Positions 54,201 through 61,882 of a stretch of DNA of 64,000 nt are shown here, one piece after another. The position numbers and the translations under genes are program-made. Source of the stretch: Rhynchopus sp. YZ270_cl-10 (taxonomy: Eukaryota; Euglenozoa; Diplonemea; Diplonemida; Diplonemidae); assembly GCA_964035575.1 (NCBI GenBank), contig OZ037866.1, forward strand, positions 1,481,364-1,545,363, written 5' to 3'. Positions within the stretch are counted from its first letter, which is position 1, and every line of letters starts with the position of its first letter. Under the pieces are notes generated by a model. That model was not told where the DNA came from and did not search any database. It saw only the letters and a list, made by a program, of their open reading frames with translations.

Positions 54201-57200
54201 GCGCGAACAGGGGCCTCGACGGGTCTATTTGGTACCTGGACGATGGTTGCATTCGGGGGGATCCTGAGGCAGTCCTGGCCGCTTACGATGCCCTAGTGGA
54301 TTCGAGCAGCCGCCTTGGTCTAAAAGTCAACCGTTCAAAATGCGAACTTGTGACGTTGGCGGGCGACTCTGCGGAAGATCTGCGTAATAGGGGGTTCACC
54401 ATCCGGGATGCGTCTGACGGGCACAACGACGGCTTCTCCCTCCACAACCAGAACTTCGACTTCCTGGGCATCCCCATCGGCACAGCAGAGCACTGCAGGA
54501 AGTACATGCAGAGCAAGCTAGATAAGTCGAAGTTGAACTTGAACGCCCTCAGAAACCTCAAAGACTCACAGCATGCGTACTACATCTTGCGCTTTTGTGA
54601 GGGATTTTGCAAAATGGTATTCTACATGCGTGGAATATCATGTGTGGACCTAGGGGAGGGCTACCTCCGGGATTTTGATGCGGAGGTGGACAGGTGTTTG
54701 GCGACGATCCTGCATGATGAGCACGGGGCCTTGCCAGCACAGGCCCGCCTGCAGGCTGCCCTCCCCATCGCCATAGGGGGTTTAGGCATTCGTCGCACAG
54801 TCGACCATTGGCCCGCTGCAGCCCTGGCATCGCAAGCTGGGTCTTTCAAGCTTGCCCAGCAGCTGGACCCGAAGTTCGAATGGGACAAGGCAAGGTGGAA
54901 GAATGCAGCCGAGGCGTACAACACCAGAGTACCTGCGTCGCAGCACATCGATGGGGATAGGATGCCCTCCAAGGCTGTGGTGCAACAGCAGCTGTCATCA
55001 GCCATCGTGGACGAACAAGCAGCAGAGCTGAAGCGAGTGGCCACCAGCGACCGGGATCGAGCACGCCTGCTTTCTCTGCAACTCCCTATGTCTGGCACCT
55101 GGCTGACCGCCACGCCCTCGCCCCCCAATTCCATCCCCTCTGCATACTTCGCGGGGGCAGCCCGATTTCGTCTGGGTGTGGCAGTGCACAAGCCTAAGAG
55201 TGAGTGCAACGGATGTAGCAGAGATGGGGTGTGCATGGATGCTTTCGGGGACCACACTTTCTCTTGCGGCTACATGGGTCACAGAACCGAACGGCATGAC
55301 GCCCTGAAGCACTCCTTTTTCTTGGCAGCGGATGCGGCGGGGCTCAACCCCTCTTTGGAGAAAGACTTGGGTTTTGAGTCTGGGAAGAGGCCGGCAGACG
55401 TGTTCCTCCCATCTGGCATCATGGAGACCCGGCGAAGAGCTTTGGATTTCACAGTAGTAGCTCCGACCCTCCCCACTTACGTGCATCGAGCGGCACAACA
55501 TAGCGAGTACGCAGCCAAAGTGGCCGGGGAGGAGAAGCGGAAGAAACACCTGGAGGATTGCAGAGGTGCGGACGTGCTCTTCTCCCCCATGGTGTTTGAG
55601 GCCTTCGGTGGGGCATCGGAAGAGTGCAACCGGGTCATCAGCCAGGTGGCCGGGCTTGCGTGCACAAAGGACCCTGGCGGCGATGCACCGACTGAGGCGA
55701 GGCTACGGGAGCATATGTCGTGCGCATACCAAGCAGCCGTGGGTAAGTCCTTTGTTGCCCGAGGCGTGCTTTGCACAGACATCAATGAACACTTGCCCCA
55801 CAGCGCCGACTCAGTTCAGCGTCCCGCGGAAGAAGATCTCAGGCAGATGGATTCCACATACCTCAGCAACCCTGTCAGCAACTTACCGGAGCGTGAACCG
55901 TCTGTGGAGGTCGAGGAAGCCGAAATAGCGCATGAACCGCGCGACTACTTCTCAATGCCAGAGAAGAAGGTGGGTGGAACGGTCTTCCGACACAATCCTT
56001 TCCGAGCGGGGCGTCAGGCCGGGGGGGAGACACCTGCTGCGTATTGGAACATCCTCCGCATGATGGCAGACGGCGCATGCCCTGACGCAGAGACGCAGGC
56101 TGCACGACTGGGGCTCACACACCCCCAGCGTTACAAAATCCTGAGAGGTGACAGCGGGTTCGATGCACTGCTGACCGCATGCTCGGTGGATCTCAAGAAG
56201 GATCTTTTGATTGAAGACATCAACGGAGAGACGAGTCATAAGGAACTCCGGAGACGTGCTGTGGAGATTGTAAAAAATGACCGACCGGACCTCGCGGATT
56301 GCATCTCCATTCCTGTGAAGAACTGGCTGGAGTACATGGGCACAAAGAGCAGCGACCGATCGGACGCCCGCACTTGGATGGATATGGTGGCACTTGCTGG
56401 CGCGGGAGAGGCTTTAGAGTGCACCATTGTGATCATCTGTGATCGCATGCGTCCCCAAATTCTGGTGCCGACCAAAAGGGCCCGGGAGGCGCTCTTCGTT
56501 TTCGCAGGTCCGGTTGATGACGTTTCACAGGACTGGTTCCTCAGCCCCCTCTCCTTCACAGACTCGCACCTCAAGGGAGAAATCCTCGGCATGGAACCGA
56601 TACCTGCGCCGAAGTCGAAGCGTTTCTGCAAGTCTGTGGCGATGATGAAGCGTATCCCCGCAGCACAGTCTGCACCGGTGGGGACGGTGTACCAGTGTAG
56701 GCGTTGCGTTCGCCCCATCGACGGTTGCGAGGCGCACTTCAAATGTGCTGAGGGGTGCGAGAGGTTGGTGTGCGATTTGTGCTCAAGGGACTCCCCCTTT
56801 TGTCCGGCGTCTCAGAACGGCTTAGCTGACATCCTCAGTGGTAACGTGCGCTCATCGGCTCCGTCCCCTACTCCGCACACTTCCCACGACACGCACATGA
56901 AGGGCGCTGAGAGAGCCAGGTCACCCACATTCCCGCAGGCGACACCGAGGGAGGACGATCAGGAGGCCTCATCTTTTCTACACAACTTAGAGAAGCTGGT
57001 CCTCTCCCCGACCCACTCTCTGACAGATATGAATGTCTTCAAGTCTTGGGCGGTGGACAGGCAGGCAGAATTTCTTGGCTCGCGTACGAGGAACAGCTTC
57101 ACTGTGGGTGACTGCCTGTTTGACGCCTTGGCCGCGAACTTCGCTCCGAATACACCCTACCATTCGTCATCGCTCCTCCGGAAACTGGCAGTTGCCCAAG

Positions 57201-59680
57201 TTCTTCGTGACGCTAAGCTGGCTGCGCGCACTGGAGACCGTCGATCGTGGATGGAACGGAAATTGCGAGAAGGATGCAGAGACGACACCACGTGGGCGGA
57301 TGAAACGATGATCATGGGCTTATGTGAGGTACTCGAGATGACCATAATCCTTGTCTCCCCGGGCGCCGTGCCCAAAATCTATGTCCCTCGCCTATGTGCC
57401 CCCCACGGAGCCCTGGGACTGGTTTTTACTGGAGTAATCGCCGGGCACTTTGAGACCCTCTCGCTGAACGTCGATGCAGTCAAGATCCTCTGCGCAGCGA
57501 AGCCTCTACGTGCCGACACATGCCTTTGGGAGCCTACGACAGGCCCGTTCATTTGCAGGGGATGCGATGGGCACAGCGAAGGAGCGGAAGCAGAGTCACA
57601 TTTCTGTACGACTTGCTGCACGAGCTGTTGCGTGGCGTGCCGAGTCAGCCAGGACCAAGTGACTTGTGCTGGGCCCCCGGTCCCTATGGATGACCAGCCA
57701 GACGGGCCCAGAGGGACCAGGCGTGGGAATGAGGACCCGATTGACAACGGTGCTCCCCATGTTCGTGACCTTATGCGGTTCCATGAAACTGAGAGGGGTC
57801 TCCTGCGGCTTTGGTGGTGTGTACGAGCGGGGGTTCATGAGGGTGCCCTGAAAGACCAATGGGAAAGGGAAGAGGAACTGGAGGTAGCTGAGATGGTGAA
57901 GCGCCATGAGGCTGAGATGCGCCAAGCCGGGGTCAAGGAGGAGGAGATGGATGTGGATCAGACTCAGACAGGAGCGACACCGGTCCGTCACCCTGCACAC
58001 CCTGATGAGACTCCTCCTATGCCGCCCTCTTCTCAAGGAGATTGGGAGCAGGCTGGCGCTACGATGCAAGACCTGCACCAGACTGACGCTTCTCCCCAGC
58101 CGGTGACGCCACCCCGCTTTGCCGAGGAACCTGAGGATAGGGAATCGGGCTTCGAGGGTGGGGTTGAGGGTGAAGTCCCACCAGAGGAGGGGAAAGAGTT
58201 ACGCCGGCGGTCGGCAGAGCGGAGGAGGTTGTCGGAGGAACGCCAGAGGCAGGAACGGGAGGCTGCGGAGGTCCTCTTGCGCCGGGCCAGATCCGAGAGT
58301 GCATCTCGCTTCGTTTCTGCTAAGGTCAAATCGTCGGAGCAGCGACGTGAGACGATGCAGGAGAAGGCGATGGGTGTCCGCAGCCCCGCTGGAGCGCAGC
58401 CTGGATCGGCGAAGACGAGTGAGCTGACGAAGGCAGGTGCCTTGAACCGAAGGCAAGCCCAGAACCTCACTGCATCGCAGAGGAGAGAGGAGAGCCGTCA
58501 GAGGTTCCGGTTAGGGTTTGCCTCGTGCGAGGAACAGGAGGCTGAGGGGCGCCGCAACATCGGCAACGAAGAGTCCATACAGGGACGGGAGACCATCCTC
58601 CTGCACGCCACGTCTGAGCGGTGTCTTTTACTGCTGAGGGACGCTGAACGCTCGCATGGCGATTTGAGGGATGAGGAGGACATGGCTTTCTCCAAGCTTC
58701 GCACTGCGTCCTGTCTCTTAGCTCAGGCCTTCCTGCCGCGATCTGCACCGTCCACAGGGGAGGACAAGAAGCCGGGAACCGCGAAGCAGGGTATCGAGCT
58801 CGTAGACACACAGAATCGTAGGAAGGGGGTCTCCCAGGCCAGGGTGACGACAGGACGGGAGAACAGGGTGCGTAATGCCAGGCAGGCCACCCCCGCGGTC
58901 GAGAACCCGACGGACGCTGAGACCCCGCCGGACTCCTTCCGCCTAGATGATGTGGAGGGCGAAGCGCGGCAGAGGGTGGAGGAGATCGCGCGGAAGCTGC
59001 AGTGGGGGTACCAGGTGTCGAAAGGGGGTTGCTACCCCTGCCTGTCAATGGGGCAGCCGGTGATGCGGAACGTCCAGCAGTGGGTGGAGGCATTCCACCA
59101 CAGGCAAGGGGCGGTGGATACGCGGCTAGGCACAGTGGCGTGCTTTTGGGCCTATCGGGAATGGCTCCACACCTGGAAGGCGTTGAATTGGGAGGCTCCC
59201 GAGGCGGCACAGAAGAAGATCCGGTCCACACTGGATTGCCTCAACAGGGCAATGGGCGACACGAGCTTTCGGGATAGGGCGAATCTTTGGGACCCTACGG
59301 TGACGGTGACGCTGGCTTTGGATCCAGGATCTCGAGGGCGAGACCCAGATGGGGTCGATTCCACCACGGCACCCACTACAACATCGCAGACAGGAAGTGG
59401 CCACACAGCACCCTCCGCCCACCAGTCTGCCACTTCCTGTTCTGCTGAGCCCACATCCCCCTTCGGACGACGCTACACTGCCGCAGAGGTGATGATGGAG
59501 AGCGATGACGAGTCCCCCATCGCCGCCGCACAGTCCACCTCTGACTCCTCCACCGCACCAGCAGCAATGAACGCCCAGACAGGAAGTGGCCACACCGCAC
59601 CCTCCGCCCACCCGTCTGCCACTTCCTGTGCTGCGGCTTGCTCCATCGATGTCGACGCGGTTGATGAGGACTTTCAATAA
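51281..59680 (+). CDS. LINE polyprotein: OTU, zinc finger, reverse transcriptase, REL endonuclease, two more OTU modules
   Basis: 2799 residues from the first ATG; the frame is open back to 50603 without Met. OTU-1: Cys301 (HDCSLAAIH) and His419 (NGHYEAI). C2H2-type zinc finger near 52719-52815. RT from about 53500 to 54400 with VRPIAVGDVTRRLIGK, CGVQQGDPLGP and YLDD (54233-54244). A Cys/His cluster (CNGC, GDHTFSC, RHDALK) then the restriction-like nuclease residues Asp1373 (KRPADVFLP) and Asp1389 (ALDFTVV). OTU-2 (about 56040-56570) has GDSGFDAL, so the nucleophile is lost; a Cys-rich finger follows (CRRC...CDLC). OTU-3 has GDCLFDAL (about 57108) and GHFETL (about 57446), both intact, then another Cys-rich finger. 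The rest is Glu/Arg-rich coiled coil and a C-terminal domain with GGCYPCLSMGQPV (about 59025). RT and REL appear active by motif. Confidence 0.85.
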   Translation: MPVFWGSLVGPETLGGCVSMRMWSTVLTPNVHMGRAEHGLGFDWWSILWERLSSLRRPDPRWVAEAPEWGVFVSFAVLDLWKDRRAPTLSHYILWLMRRRTRKTRRGYRSLNWIKTQAGKLHRRKVHTRPPSPVARLFLSALCRVRREWRLLRLAVSLVGSAIQADGPLLWIGMSLLVLLSLLWRAVTPWDLRPPTPRFVKVEEAAHWDDEVAHLAEDVGDEEVAVWDDEFVEGDDDWAWGLRDEVDDWEFPEEYIPHDQLVGGCADATLSATYGDHALEVDRILGEAHAQRVPNNFVHDCSLAAIHASGWRSAPPSYSTDRKDIGDLAVTLERAMRSVLKSGDALTRWIDGVRGSAKLDHLALRLFAVRRNLNIVIVQPGATPIVLIAPGEGNIKNEEKRAKELMGRTTVAVALCNGHYEAIRPVDERDFRDISSALLKKAVRAKLNPLALDQCPLSTSDPSGEDLESCLGKPEEDFCFCPVEGCKGGIVSQSDVKSFTRSGLLNHLKLHTRAAEYIPDHILSYFGFRRCVGDECTALLQRSQSACQACSAIMKEVPAPSIDNRLRGARPAGMPSLQEIGTTRFKLKGTCPPDLAHRYTLIFQRVLQEILVHQDPCAWTKFALFFTVLHRDRAHGRRTKVTDRRCFNSWKKDLDRWDAGSWGELWSNALDEVQDQPVWTPGDTLEARQKRSRLKAATGLPGQALTALTSDGLAPHGPATLEKLKGKHPTEIRSVMHENVRNPSGPADFTTKEVMEAISSMPRATAGGPSNLTGSLLRVLCNQKHTPGTLAALTKVLSSLAQGKAHREVAPFFAGAKLVALRKVSKDKPEDVRPIAVGDVTRRLIGKILANRLRKRAAEIFRKGNQVGVSTPRGSEAATAVVAQYARKYLGMDKVILKVDYHNAFNTVDRATFISAVERHIPEISTWVRWCYAGHTSLFYGEATLESQCGVQQGDPLGPILFSLAIAEMTERLSANRGLDGSIWYLDDGCIRGDPEAVLAAYDALVDSSSRLGLKVNRSKCELVTLAGDSAEDLRNRGFTIRDASDGHNDGFSLHNQNFDFLGIPIGTAEHCRKYMQSKLDKSKLNLNALRNLKDSQHAYYILRFCEGFCKMVFYMRGISCVDLGEGYLRDFDAEVDRCLATILHDEHGALPAQARLQAALPIAIGGLGIRRTVDHWPAAALASQAGSFKLAQQLDPKFEWDKARWKNAAEAYNTRVPASQHIDGDRMPSKAVVQQQLSSAIVDEQAAELKRVATSDRDRARLLSLQLPMSGTWLTATPSPPNSIPSAYFAGAARFRLGVAVHKPKSECNGCSRDGVCMDAFGDHTFSCGYMGHRTERHDALKHSFFLAADAAGLNPSLEKDLGFESGKRPADVFLPSGIMETRRRALDFTVVAPTLPTYVHRAAQHSEYAAKVAGEEKRKKHLEDCRGADVLFSPMVFEAFGGASEECNRVISQVAGLACTKDPGGDAPTEARLREHMSCAYQAAVGKSFVARGVLCTDINEHLPHSADSVQRPAEEDLRQMDSTYLSNPVSNLPEREPSVEVEEAEIAHEPRDYFSMPEKKVGGTVFRHNPFRAGRQAGGETPAAYWNILRMMADGACPDAETQAARLGLTHPQRYKILRGDSGFDALLTACSVDLKKDLLIEDINGETSHKELRRRAVEIVKNDRPDLADCISIPVKNWLEYMGTKSSDRSDARTWMDMVALAGAGEALECTIVIICDRMRPQILVPTKRAREALFVFAGPVDDVSQDWFLSPLSFTDSHLKGEILGMEPIPAPKSKRFCKSVAMMKRIPAAQSAPVGTVYQCRRCVRPIDGCEAHFKCAEGCERLVCDLCSRDSPFCPASQNGLADILSGNVRSSAPSPTPHTSHDTHMKGAERARSPTFPQATPREDDQEASSFLHNLEKLVLSPTHSLTDMNVFKSWAVDRQAEFLGSRTRNSFTVGDCLFDALAANFAPNTPYHSSSLLRKLAVAQVLRDAKLAARTGDRRSWMERKLREGCRDDTTWADETMIMGLCEVLEMTIILVSPGAVPKIYVPRLCAPHGALGLVFTGVIAGHFETLSLNVDAVKILCAAKPLRADTCLWEPTTGPFICRGCDGHSEGAEAESHFCTTCCTSCCVACRVSQDQVTCAGPPVPMDDQPDGPRGTRRGNEDPIDNGAPHVRDLMRFHETERGLLRLWWCVRAGVHEGALKDQWEREEELEVAEMVKRHEAEMRQAGVKEEEMDVDQTQTGATPVRHPAHPDETPPMPPSSQGDWEQAGATMQDLHQTDASPQPVTPPRFAEEPEDRESGFEGGVEGEVPPEEGKELRRRSAERRRLSEERQRQEREAAEVLLRRARSESASRFVSAKVKSSEQRRETMQEKAMGVRSPAGAQPGSAKTSELTKAGALNRRQAQNLTASQRREESRQRFRLGFASCEEQEAEGRRNIGNEESIQGRETILLHATSERCLLLLRDAERSHGDLRDEEDMAFSKLRTASCLLAQAFLPRSAPSTGEDKKPGTAKQGIELVDTQNRRKGVSQARVTTGRENRVRNARQATPAVENPTDAETPPDSFRLDDVEGEARQRVEEIARKLQWGYQVSKGGCYPCLSMGQPVMRNVQQWVEAFHHRQGAVDTRLGTVACFWAYREWLHTWKALNWEAPEAAQKKIRSTLDCLNRAMGDTSFRDRANLWDPTVTVTLALDPGSRGRDPDGVDSTTAPTTTSQTGSGHTAPSAHQSATSCSAEPTSPFGRRYTAAEVMMESDDESPIAAAQSTSDSSTAPAAMNAQTGSGHTAPSAHPSATSCAAACSIDVDAVDEDFQ

Positions 59681-60878
59681 ACAAGAGATACAAAGAAAAC
59701 AACACCAAACTAAGCAAACCAAAACAATGCAAAGCAAAGCAAAGAATATGTGTACGAAAACGTGGTTTTCCCCATTTTTATTTTGTCATTTATCATTTTG
59801 ATTTTTGTGTGAGGTGTTCCCAGGAGGTCGCCCAGCCAGTGTTTTAGAATTTAGAATAGAAACAGTAGACACAATAGAATAGAATGTCTGCCAGTGTCAA
59901 AGTGCCACCAGGATGCACTTCTTTTTACTTTACTTTCAAAAAATAGATTGTCAAAGTGTCATAGTGCCTCAAAGAAGCACTTTCCTTTCCTTTATTTTCA
60001 ACTTTACCCTTGCTGTTAGAGGGGTAATGCCCCCTGTGCACAGATCCAATTTTGTACAGAAAATTCAAAAACACAACCCCCATTTTTAATCCACACCCCT
60101 CACCCCCTTGTCTAGTTTGTTAATATTTTCTATATTTTATTTTATTCACCCCCTTGTTAATATTGTCTACCTTTGTCCTTTTGTTCCATTATTCCTCTTT
60201 TTCACAGGCCTGCCCAAGACTCCGTTTCCATACTGAAGGGTTGTATGATTCGCTCACCCCCCCTCCAGATTCAGGAAACTAATCCAGAACCAGCTGAACA
60301 TCCTTGCCCCTGAGGCATGGGAGGTCATCACTTGGTCTGTCTGTATGTTATTGTCATTGTTTTTCAACTGTTTTACATTGTCTTTATTGTCTTTATTGTC
60401 TTTATTGTCTTTATTGTCCTCCCAAACTTTTCCACTTCAACCTACTCTCTCTCTTTTCGGTCTACCCATGGGAATCTCCACCTAGAAGAAACCCAGCCCT
60501 GACCATCAAGAACCCCTGAAGTGCAAAAGCCCCTCCTTCTCCTCTGCCTATTTCCCTCTTCATCTCACATGCAGGTAAGTCCCTTCTTCCTCTCATGTTC
60601 TTTCTACCTATGTTGCTGTGGGCTAGAAAAAACTTGGGTCCTGGAAGGTCTTATTTGTTGAGCCCCTCTGTCTGTCTCAAAACCCTCTTATGTTATGTCT
60701 CAAGGCCTTTCCTTTTTAAAGGATTTGCTGTAAGGCTAAACAGACCTCTGCACCTTTGAGCCTTTTTTGTCAAGACACCTCTGTTTTGATTCGAGGTCCC
60801 TGAGACCCCTGATCACCTCCCCCCAACCCTCTCCGGGAAAAAGAAAACACTAAAAACACTCAAAACCCGGACCACCGG
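59681..60878 (+). other. 3' untranslated region of the LINE
   Basis: No ORF. Includes (TGTCTTTAT)n near 60370-60420. The part from about 60121 to the poly(A) is duplicated at 61080-61809, which identifies it as the 3' end of the element. A GCCCCCTGTGCAC motif at about 60029 matches the 49 kb clusters. Confidence 0.75.

Positions 60879-60925
<47 letters not shown>
60879..60925 (+). repeat. Poly(A) tail of the LINE, 47 bases
   Basis: Follows CCCGGACCACCGG, as does the tail at 61810 in the truncated copy. Confidence 0.9.
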
Positions 60926-60927
<2 letters not shown>

Positions 60928-60934
60928 GGAAATC

Positions 60935-61077
60935 AAGGGTCTGCCATCCTGTTTCTCTCCCTGACGGTAGTGGAACAGGGAGATCCACTTCGTCACAGAA
61001 GAAGGCACCGGCGACCCCATGGTGAGGCACGGGAAAAGACCCCCCCTCTCCGTCCGCTCCTCCTCCGTCCACATCCA
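60935..61077 (-). pseudogene. LINE (minus-strand copy), middle fragment
   Basis: Minus-strand frame includes ERGGLFPCLTMGSPV, then WISLFHYRQGEKQDGRPL, similar to GGCYPCLSMGQPV...FHHRQG of the plus-strand LINE. Its right end (TCCACATCCA, 61068-61077) is the target duplication of the truncated insertion, and its left end the 10-mer shared with 49697. In-frame continuity with both neighbours is kept. Confidence 0.75.
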
Positions 61078-61809
61078 ATAATATTTTCTTTATTTTATTC
61101 ACCCCCTTGTTAATATTTTTTTTACCCTTGTCCTTTTGTTCCATTATTCCTCTTTTTCACAGGCTTGCCCAAGACTCCGTTTCCATACTGAAGGGTTGTA
61201 TGATTCGCTCACCCCCCCTCCAGATTCAGGAAACTAACCCAGAACCAGCTGAACATCCTTGCCCCTGAGGCATGGGAGGTCATCACTTGGTCTGTCTGTA
61301 TGTTATTGTCATTGTTTCAACTGTTTTACATTGTCTTTATTGTCTTTATTGTCCCAAACTTTTTCACCTCAACCTACTCTCTCTTTTTGGTCTACCCATG
61401 GGAATCTCCACCTAGAAGAAACCCAGCCCTGACCATCAAGAACCCCTGAAGTGAAAAAGCCCCTCCTTCTCCTCTGCCTATTTCCCTCTTCATCTCACAT
61501 GCAGGTAAGTCCCTTCTTCCTCTCATGTTCTTTCTACCTATGTTGCTGTGGGCTAGAAAAAACTTGGGTCCTGGAAGGTCTTATTTGTTGAGCCCCTCCG
61601 TCTGCCTCAAAACCCTCTTTTGTTATGTCTCAAGGCCTTTCCTTTTTTAAAGGATTTGCTGTAAGGCTAAACAGACCTCTGCACCTTTGAGCCTTTTTTG
61701 TCAAGACACCTCTGTTTTGATTCGAGGTCCCTGAGACCCCTGATCACCTCCCCCCAACCCTCTCTGGGAAAAAGAAAACACTAAAAACACTCAAAACCCG
61801 GACCACCGG

Positions 61810-61840
<31 letters not shown>

Positions 61841-61843
61841 AGG

Positions 61844-61879
<36 letters not shown>
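61078..61879 (+). mobile_element. 5'-truncated copy of the plus-strand LINE
   Basis: Corresponds to about 60121-60925: only the 3' UTR and a poly(A) tail (61810-61838, CCAGG, 61844-61879). Flanked by TCCACATCCA at 61068-61077 and 61880-61889. A typical dead-on-arrival LINE insertion. It differs from the parent mainly in copy number of the TGTCTTTAT units and a few substitutions, so it is recent. Confidence 0.88.

Positions 61880-61882
<3 letters not shown>

Larger units (their letters stand above)
49833..60934 (+). mobile_element. Full-length-looking LINE with REL endonuclease and OTU domains
   Basis: Order: repeat-rich 5' part, one very long ORF (51281-59680), a 1.2-kb 3' UTR, and a poly(A) run (60879-60925) followed by CCGGAAATC. 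The flanking 10-mer AAGGGTCTGC occurs at 49823-49832 (or 49697-49706) and 60935-60944. The element sits inside a minus-strand LINE, whose frame is restored when this insertion is removed. Coding capacity appears complete, so it may be young. Restriction-like endonuclease LINEs prime reverse transcription at a nick in the target. Confidence 0.8.

Noticed and set aside
51281-59680. A host gene for an OTU deubiquitinase
   Set aside because: The same ORF carries RT and REL nuclease, and the locus has a poly(A) tail and target duplication, so it is a LINE.
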